Source: Dichetophora obliterata (taxonomy: Eukaryota > Arthropoda > Insecta > Diptera > Sciomyzidae). From it: a stretch of 64,000 nt of DNA. Shown here piece after piece: positions 57,650 through 64,000 of the stretch. Within the stretch, counting starts at the first letter, position 1, and every line of letters starts with the position of its first letter. The notes under the pieces were generated by a model. It made no database searches and had not been told where the DNA came from. It saw nothing but the letters and a program-made list of their open reading frames with translations. The stretch lies in contig OY986439.1 in assembly GCA_963920525.1 (NCBI GenBank), positions 24,874,819 to 24,938,818 on the forward strand. Reading direction: 5' to 3'. The translations under genes and the position numbers were made by a program.

Positions 57650-59440
57650 CACCAAACGAGGAACGATTCATAAAAGAGCTCGCAACGAACACGAGATCTC
57701 GGTTACATTAATTTTTCTAAGTGACTTATGCTAAGAAAAACTTGAAAAATTTTTCAGTGAAAATGTTAAACATGAAAATAAAAACTCGATGTTATGATAT
57801 GTGAAATTAAAATTAAATAAAAAGACTGAATTTTTTCATATAAAAATTATGAAAATTTTTTTTATTTTAATTAACGTATTCTTAGCAGCTAACAATGAAA
57901 AAATACTTTTTATTCAAAAAATTATATATTTTCATATAAAAAAGTCCTACTCGTAAACGAGCTTGATACAAACACAAGCTCTCGGATCCATACAAAACTA
58001 TGCAAAAAGACTAAGAATTTTTTCATATAAATTTCTTCATAGAAAATTTTATGAAAAGACTTAGAATTTTTTCTTATAAAAATTATGAAAGCTTTTTTTG
58101 ATTTCAATTGATATATTTTTTTAGCAGCTTACTCTGAAAAAATACACTTTATTAAAAAAATTTTATGATTACATATAAAAAAGTCCGACTCGTAAACGAG
58201 CTCGACACAAACACGAGATCTTGGATAAATACAAAATTATGCAAAAAGACTTGGAATTTTTCAAATAAAATTGGATAATTTTTTATTTATATTAACATTT
58301 TTTTTTGCAGCTAAAATGAAAAAAAAATTATTAAATTTTTTCAAAGTTATATTAAAAGTTTTTTAAATGGAAATATTTCATTTTCATAAAAACTATTTCA
58401 TCATTGTGAGCTGCTAAACATGCGTTCATTAAAATAAAAAACAAATTTCATAATTTTTATATAAAAATTTTTACGTCTTTTCATAAAATTTTTTATGAAG
58501 AAATGAAATTAGAAATATGAAAAAATTATAAGTCTTTTTGCATAATTTTGTATGGATCCAAAATCTCGTGTTTGTTTCGAGCTCGTGTACGTGTCCGACT
58601 TTTTTATGTAAAAATATATATTTTTTTGAATAAAAAGTATTTTTTGTTAGTTTGTGCAATAAAGCTTAAGCTAATTGGTCTGATGTTTTTTTTATGCAAA
58701 TAAATAAATAAATTTATTTCATAGTTCAAAATTTAATTAATATTAAGTTTACTTGACGACTACTAACAGTGATGTTTTGATTGTTTAATGTTTTTATTGT
58801 TCAATGTTTCAAATCATGATTATGAAAATCAGGTTTGAATGTAAAATTTAAATTTTTATTCAATAAATATCCCTGAAGAAGCTAACAAAAATTAGCGAAA
58901 AGTCGGAGGAAAACTATGAAATAAATTTATTTATTTATTTTTTTATTTATTTATCAGAACAATTAGCCAATTAGCAAGAACATCAGACCAATTAGCCTAG
59001 GCTTTATTGCACAAACTAACAAACTAAAAATTTTTGGTCAAACTACAATAATTCGTATTTTTTTCATTGTTAGCTGCATACGTTAAATAAAACAAAAAAA
59101 ATTTCAAAATTTTTATATGAAAAATTTCTAAGTCTTGTTTTTAAATTTTCTTTGAAGAAATTTATATGAAAAAATTCTAAGTTTTCTCGACTTCTTATAT
59201 GAAAATATACAAGTTTTTTAATAAAAAGTGTTTCTTCATTATTAGCTTCTAATAATACGTTAGTTAAAATAAAAAAAAAATGTTCATAATTTTTATATGA
59301 CAAATATCTAAGTCTTTTTATAAAATTTTCTATTAAGAAATTTATATGAAAAAATTCTAAGTGTTTTGATATAAGTTTGTATGGATCCGAGATCTCGTTT
59401 TCGTTTTGAGTTCGTTTACGAGTCCGAGATCTCGTGTTCG
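57650..59440. repeat. Cluster of ~240-bp direct and inverted repeats
   Basis: A module containing GCAGCTAAC...GAAAAAATACTTTTTATT, AAAAAGTCC(T/G)ACTCGTAAACG, CACGAGATCT(C/T)GGAT and ATGCAAAAAGACT runs directly at about 57885 and 58126 (period ~241), with partial copies near 57650 and 58305. It recurs inverted at about 58450-58630 and 59045-59440 (GTTTACGAGTCCGAGATCTC near 59415). Short minus open frames rich in F/K/Y here are by-products of the repeat. Confidence 0.65.
58646..59020. mobile_element. 375-bp palindromic MITE within the repeat cluster
   Basis: GTTAGTTTGTGCAATAAAGC (58646) and its exact inverse GCTTTATTGCACAAACTAAC (to 59020) frame the element. Further inward AATTGGTCTGATGTT and AAATAAATTTATTTCATAGTT pair with inverse copies at about 58980 and 58915. 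No coding capacity. The target duplication is not clear. Confidence 0.7.
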
Positions 59441-59625
59441 TTTTTTCATTTCCTTGTTAAAAATTTTTTTTACACATTTTTAAAATTCAGTTATGTTTAG
59501 TTATTATTACATGTATAAAGCAAAAAAAATTTTTTTATACATAATATAAAAAAAAAAGTATAAAAATATTTATAAAAAAATAACATTTTGGACTTTCGTA
59601 AAAAAAAATATTGTAAATATTGTAA

Positions 59626-59777
59626 AGGTTGGGGTTTGAACCCACGACCATAGGCTGGCTCTCATCCTTAATGAAGCAAATTCACCGACGACTACTGAAC
59701 AACTGCGATGGTCGAATGGATAATCTCATACACTTAAAAACATGCGGCCGAGGTTCAAATTTCCAGATGGTGGTAAT
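59626..59777. repeat. Back-to-back divergent tRNA-like modules
   Basis: On minus (59626-59690) the sequence ends GTCGTGGGTTCAAACCCC, a strong B box. On plus (59707-59777) it reads GATGGTCGAATGGATAATC (A-box-like) and then CGGCCGAGGTTCAAATTTCC (B-box-like). The two modules point outward from a ~20-bp centre. The plus module is close to the one on minus at 61196-61270, sharing GCGGCCGAGGTTCAA, and the left partner's TTTGCTTCATTAAG is also present beside that copy. Confidence 0.55.
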
Positions 59778-59959
59778 TTTTTAATTTAATGTTAATAATT
59801 ATAATATTTGCAGTTTTTCGCCAGAAAAAATAATAATTCTCATAAGATGCTGTTTAAAAGCTTAGAAAATAGGAATTTTTTTGCAAAAAAAGTTTTTGCA
59901 AATATCTCATAATTTAGGCAGTTCGAGAAGGAATCGATATTTTTAATTAACGAATGGTT

Positions 59960-60095
59960 CTCGAATCGTATTCTCGGACTCTTTGACAAATCGTATTCTC
60001 GGACTCGTTAACGAATCGTTTTCTCGGACTCTTTAATGAATCGTATTCTCGGACGCGTTAACGAATCGTATTCTCGGACTCGTTAACGAATGGTG
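59960..60095. repeat. 25-bp minisatellite, about five copies
   Basis: TTCTCGGACT recurs at 59971, 59996, 60021, 60046 and 60071, an exact 25-bp period. The consensus is CGTTAACGAATCGTATTCTC plus GGACT. Individual units vary at one to three bases. Confidence 0.85.
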
Positions 60096-60199
60096 ATTTT
60101 CTCCCGTTCACGTATTCGAAAATGGTTCGAAAACGATTATCGTTAACGATTAAAATGTCCGAGAATGCGAATTCGTTTCGAATTCGTTTGGCTTATTGG

Positions 60200-61190
60200 G
60201 TTGATAGAAATTGAATTCAGTCAGTGTAATTGTATATAATCCATATCTAAGCAGGGCACATTACAAGGTTTTAATAAAGTTTTGCTTTAAAGTCATAAGA
60301 CGCCTTTTGTTTCTACTCGGTTTTGTATTAACTTTTCCAGCTTTTCAGTCAAATATTTTTTTTTTTCGAAATAGAACGGAAGTTAAATGGGAAAGACAGA
60401 TATATTTGTACGTGTTCAAAGCATAACAAAGAGATGCAAAATTATATCAATTTTAATCTGAGGAAAGAATCTTTTCACTTTCCTTCCATAGATTACAACT
60501 GTTCTGACTTTACATAACTTTTGACAAAAAGGATTATTAAATGTTCAATCATTATCTTTCCACTTCGTAATGTTTAATTTAGCCCTAAGTTTAGTTTAAG
60601 TGTTCTGTTTAGTTTTTAAGTATATATAAATATCAGAGACAACACGTCTCAACGCCATAAGTAATGTCGGGAGCAAACATTATTTTTTCCACTTTATGCA
60701 CAACATCACAATCATAAGTATTCCCATTCTTTAGTCACTGCAGCTGGTTGCTTTCACTCTCTCTAATACTTTAGAATAACACAACTAAAGTTCTAAGTTT
60801 TCCTGTCAAAGTATCTATTAAGAATTGTATTTTTGTAAAAGGTTAGAAAGAAAAGTCTCAATAAAAATTTAAAAAAAAAAATTAATTTAATTAAAAATTC
60901 TGTCATGTTATCATATCATGTGTCGTAAGTCAAATATCATATGTAGAAAATTAAGTTAAAATGCATGACATATGTAATGAGGCCAAATGAACTGCCTTAG
61001 CAGCAATGCTGCATGCATTTCTTGGCATTAATGCTGCATTCATACCATGAGATGCATGCTGCATTGCTGCTGCTGCAGTTAATTTGACAGACTTGCCGTC
61101 CTTGGACGTGCCTATAGAAAAAAGCTATAAGCGGGTATGGGCGAGCATGTCTGCTGAAAATCGAACTTATGTTGCCAGCAATTGAGAAAT
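60200..61190. other. Non-coding stretch
   Basis: No gene recognised. 61000-61085 is a low-complexity cluster of ATGCTGCAT/TGCTGCTGCTGCAG words. Confidence 0.5.
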
Positions 61191-61195
61191 TACCA

Positions 61196-61270
61196 TTATC
61201 CGGTGACTTGAACCTCGGCCGCGTGAATGTAAGTGCATATGCCTACCCATTCAGCCATTTGAGCTGTTAA
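61196..61270 (-). repeat. tRNA-like module, relative of the 59707 module
   Basis: The minus strand reads CAAATGGCTGAATGGGTAGGC (A-box-like) and then GCGGCCGAGGTTCAAGTCACC (B-box-like). To its right on plus, CGTCGCTTAATTTGCTTCAT matches the partner half at 59640-59690 inverted, so this is a second, inverted and partly truncated copy of the divergent dimer. Confidence 0.5.
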
Positions 61271-61274
61271 CTAA

Positions 61275-62117
61275 ACGTCGCTTAATTTGCTTCATTAAGA
61301 ATTAACGTACGCGCACGATGTAAGAAAATTAACGCGTTGGCTTTGTTATTATAAGCAATTAATGCAAAATTCAGAACTAAATCACTAAAAAAAAACAGAA
61401 CAATTTAAAAAAAAACCAAAAAAAAAAAACTAAAAGCCATTAAGAAAAAAAAATTATGTCTCTGACTCAGACTCACTACTCAAGATGCCAGAATACATGA
61501 ATAAAAAGTAAAGCCCTAGCCCAGTGAGCCATTCGCACTGTGGTGATTTTGTTGAAATAATATACATAACAACATTGTTGCTATCAAAAGTGCTTCGACA
61601 AAAACACAAACTGTCGACGAATTACAACAAACATGAAAATATTGAAGTTGTTGTCTCTTAAAATTAATTGGAATTTTGCATTAGCAAACATGATACTTTA
61701 TTATGAAACAGTTATTGTACTTATGCTTGGTTTTCACTATGTCATTTTCAGTGGTCAGTTGTTGTCAATCAAATTGAAAATAACAACATGTTGACAGTTT
61801 TTATAACTTTGGCAATCTTGGAAAATTAAAAACAAATAAATTATTAAATGGAGCTATGCAGAAAATGTTCTAGAGTTTAATTAAGGTGATGTTTCAGGTG
61901 ATAATCTTTTGTGTCGTCATAAAACTGACGTAGTAGAAACCAAGCATTATATTGAAAGCAGCATATATGTTGCGCTATAAAAGAACTTAGTTCTTACTAT
62001 ACTATTGCTTTTTGTTAATAAATAATAATAATAAAGTACAGAGGAAGTTTTTACACTTTTAAAAATAGATGCCTTAACTTGGCATTAAAATTATAACCTG
62101 CCACATTCCTTCCATTG
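61275..62117. other. Non-coding stretch
   Basis: No gene, RNA or clear repeat recognised beyond A-rich runs at 61380-61460. Confidence 0.5.
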
Positions 62118-62553
62118 CACCCCAAAAAAAAGCTTCGTACTATGTACAAAACAATTATTTTATTCTACAAAGCTGTTTGTTCTTTTCAGCCTACGAATGA
62201 CTTTGTGAATAATACAAATGACCGTTTGTACATTGTACAAAGAAATATTTGTATATTTTACAAACGCATTCGTTTCATCTACAAAGATACGAACAAATAT
62301 ACGAACGCTGCTGCCACCGCTTTATATATTATTAAACAATGTTCGCTCAGTTCACAAATTTATACATTATAGATTTTTACAAACTAGCGTTTGTAGAATG
62401 TACAAAGTAACGAATTCCAAAATTTTTTTTTTTGCGGCCAACACTACAAACGTTTGTACTATGTACAAAATATTTGTACATTCTACGAATAGCCTCTGTT
62501 TGTACTTCTACAAAGATTTTATTCGTAATTTTATCCTAAATATTTTTTGGGTG
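62118..62553. mobile_element. ~436-bp inverted-repeat element with CACCC...A(n) tips
   Basis: The tips are CACCCCAAAAAAAAGC (62118) and, inverted, CACCCAAAAAATATTTAGG (ending 62553). The inside is studded with GTTTGTAC...TGTACAAA words and TCTACAAAG...CTTTGTAGA pairs in both orientations. Open frames of 85 and 112 codons pass through it, but their content follows the repeats, so I do not call a gene. The tips resemble those at 35254-38038. Confidence 0.55.
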
Positions 62554-64000
62554 TAGCAGGCCTGCTTTGTTTTTCATCTGGGGAAACACGCAACAACAAC
62601 GAAACCAAAGCTGCAAGCAGTAACAGCATTAAAGTCAACCAACAAACGAATTGCTTGCAAGAAAATGATTTAATTTCTTATTAAAATGTCAATTTTACGA
62701 CAAAACATTTGATCGTAGATGCTTCTCACCTTAGAGTTTTTGTTGGAATTGGAAAGATTTTTCATATATTCATAAGCTATTTTCAGATATATTTTACTGT
62801 TTAGACAGGAAATGGGAAAATGTGCTAAATCTTACCAAAAATTGAGATTTAAGCCAGTTTCTCACTCAATTACTTATTCGTTATTATATATATCAAACTT
62901 TTAAGTAAACATGAAGCATCTATGAGCAATTCTGATTCGAATAGGCAAAATTTCACATAAATCCGTTTAGCGGTTCTTGAGTTTACTGGCAGCCACAAGC
63001 ATGCTAACTTTTCAAAAGTTTAATTTTTATATAATAGTATAGGTAATGTAATAAGATTTCTTACACAAAAAATTTTATTAAAAAATAAATATGACATGCC
63101 AAAGCACTTCACATTTGTGTATTATAATAAAAAAAAAATTGTAATTTGATACTCACTAATGCACAGCCCTTTAGGATTTAACCGAGTCTCAGGGGCCATA
63201 TATCGTGGTCCTACCTGCACCAAATTTTGTACGATATGTCCTTAGACTGAAGCTTATTTTGTTCTGGAAACTAAAATCCAATGAACTTAAAAATATCCCA
63301 AGCAGATAAGGAACAAATCAGAAAAATCTACAAACACTTTCGTTCGAAATTTTGAAACACTTTCGTTAAATTTAACCTTAATAAATATTTTTCATAAACT
63401 AACCTAGGAAAAGCTTTTATTGTGTGTGTTCTGTTGTGCATCTCTTGTGTATTGCATTGTGCAATTTTTAATTTCTCAGCTTAAATGTTTGTTTTGGAAT
63501 GCTAGTGTTACGAAATACCTGGGTTTCATAAGCTTTAGCTGCAAAAGTGTTTTGTTGAAAATTTATGTGTTGCAAAATTTTTTTGCCATTCCACACAAAA
63601 TGCAAGAAAAAACTATTTTATTCCTTGTTTGCTTATTGGTTGTTCTTTGCACTGCTTTGTGGTGAGAACAAATTTGATAACCGAAAACTTTAATGTTGCA
63701 GCATGTTTTGTCTTTTAGGCAATTTTCTAAAAGTTCAGGGTATTCGGAAATAAAAGTCTAAATGGTAAAAAATATTATATTATTTGATATATTATTCTGA
63801 TCGAATTTTGTTTTTGAGACAAGAGTGGATAAGGTCGATGAACTTTAGGCTCAGAAAAACCAATCTAAACATTCTTAAAGTCTTAAAACTTTTTCAATCT
63901 GAGCATCCTTAACAAACACTTTGTAAGATACACAAAATTTGTTGTGCTCGCTGACTGACTTCTACAAAGCATTAAATTTTAACTGCTACACATAGAAACA
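62554..64000. other. Non-coding stretch to the window edge
   Basis: No gene recognised. An 81-codon open frame at 63420 has hydrophobic ends and no family similarity. Confidence 0.5.

Noticed and set aside
57221..59303. Small minus open frames of 60-77 codons rich in F, K and Y
   Set aside because: Parallel frames recur because of the repeat modules, with no protein-like motif.
62115..62556. Open frames of 85 and 112 codons
   Set aside because: Their content follows the TTTGTAC/GTACAAA words of the inverted-repeat element.

Overview
This 64 kb window is AT-rich, gene-poor and packed with transposable elements (TEs). It looks like heterochromatin or repeat-rich intergenic DNA from a fly. I see no intact host protein-coding gene and no convincing functional tRNA or rRNA gene. 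The insect/dipteran call rests on the TE set: four mariner-type transposases with a D,D41D catalytic spacing (the 'rosa' type, first described, as I recall, from a tephritid fruit fly), an ITmD37E-type transposase, jockey-like LINEs, piggyBac-like elements and a Helitron with typical insect ends. A true fruit fly (Tephritidae) is my best guess, but it is an inference.

Layout. 1-7020: tandem satellite with 534-bp units and a higher-order form in which every third unit is 814 bp. 7021-7490: a second satellite with a ~175-bp unit. 7500-12140: no genes, one 411-bp MITE at 9180-9590. 12141-13870: about 346 copies of AACAT. 14007-18962: probable nest of a hAT-like element holding a TTAA-flanked piggyBac-like element (14159-18080), which holds a mariner (about 14172-15495) and a 281-bp MITE. 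18.5-22.4 kb: tRNA-like SINE pieces, a 1.47-kb foldback element (20361-21826) and a small palindromic MITE. 22.6-26.1 kb: a decayed jockey-like LINE split by a Helitron (24014-25743). 26.1-33.1 kb: no genes, one foldback at 29131-29789. 33174-39603: a 6.4-kb long-inverted-repeat element with a perfect 8-bp target duplication, carrying a dead mariner, another inverted-repeat element and a second copy of the 281-bp MITE. 42.1-46.9 kb: a piggyBac transposase gene split twice, by a hAT-like element (42430-44316, itself holding a mariner) and by a 992-bp foldback (45122-46113). 47340-49477: a second TTAA-flanked piggyBac-like relic. 49.9-52.0 kb: a second LINE, with an ITmD37E element (52027-53343) inserted at its end. 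55127-56420: a nearly intact mariner with one frameshift. 57.6-61.3 kb: inverted and tandem repeats, a 25-bp minisatellite and tRNA-like dimers. 62118-62553: another inverted-repeat element.

How the parts relate. Target-site duplications are preserved well enough to order many insertions: mariner into hAT into piggyBac; Helitron into LINE; foldback into piggyBac. The most distinctive signal is a group of three foldback elements (20361, 33174, 45122) that share a TAGG...GTCG terminus and 8-bp target duplications but carry no transposase. Other unusual structures are the 534/814-bp higher-order satellite and divergent back-to-back tRNA-like modules seen at two or three loci.
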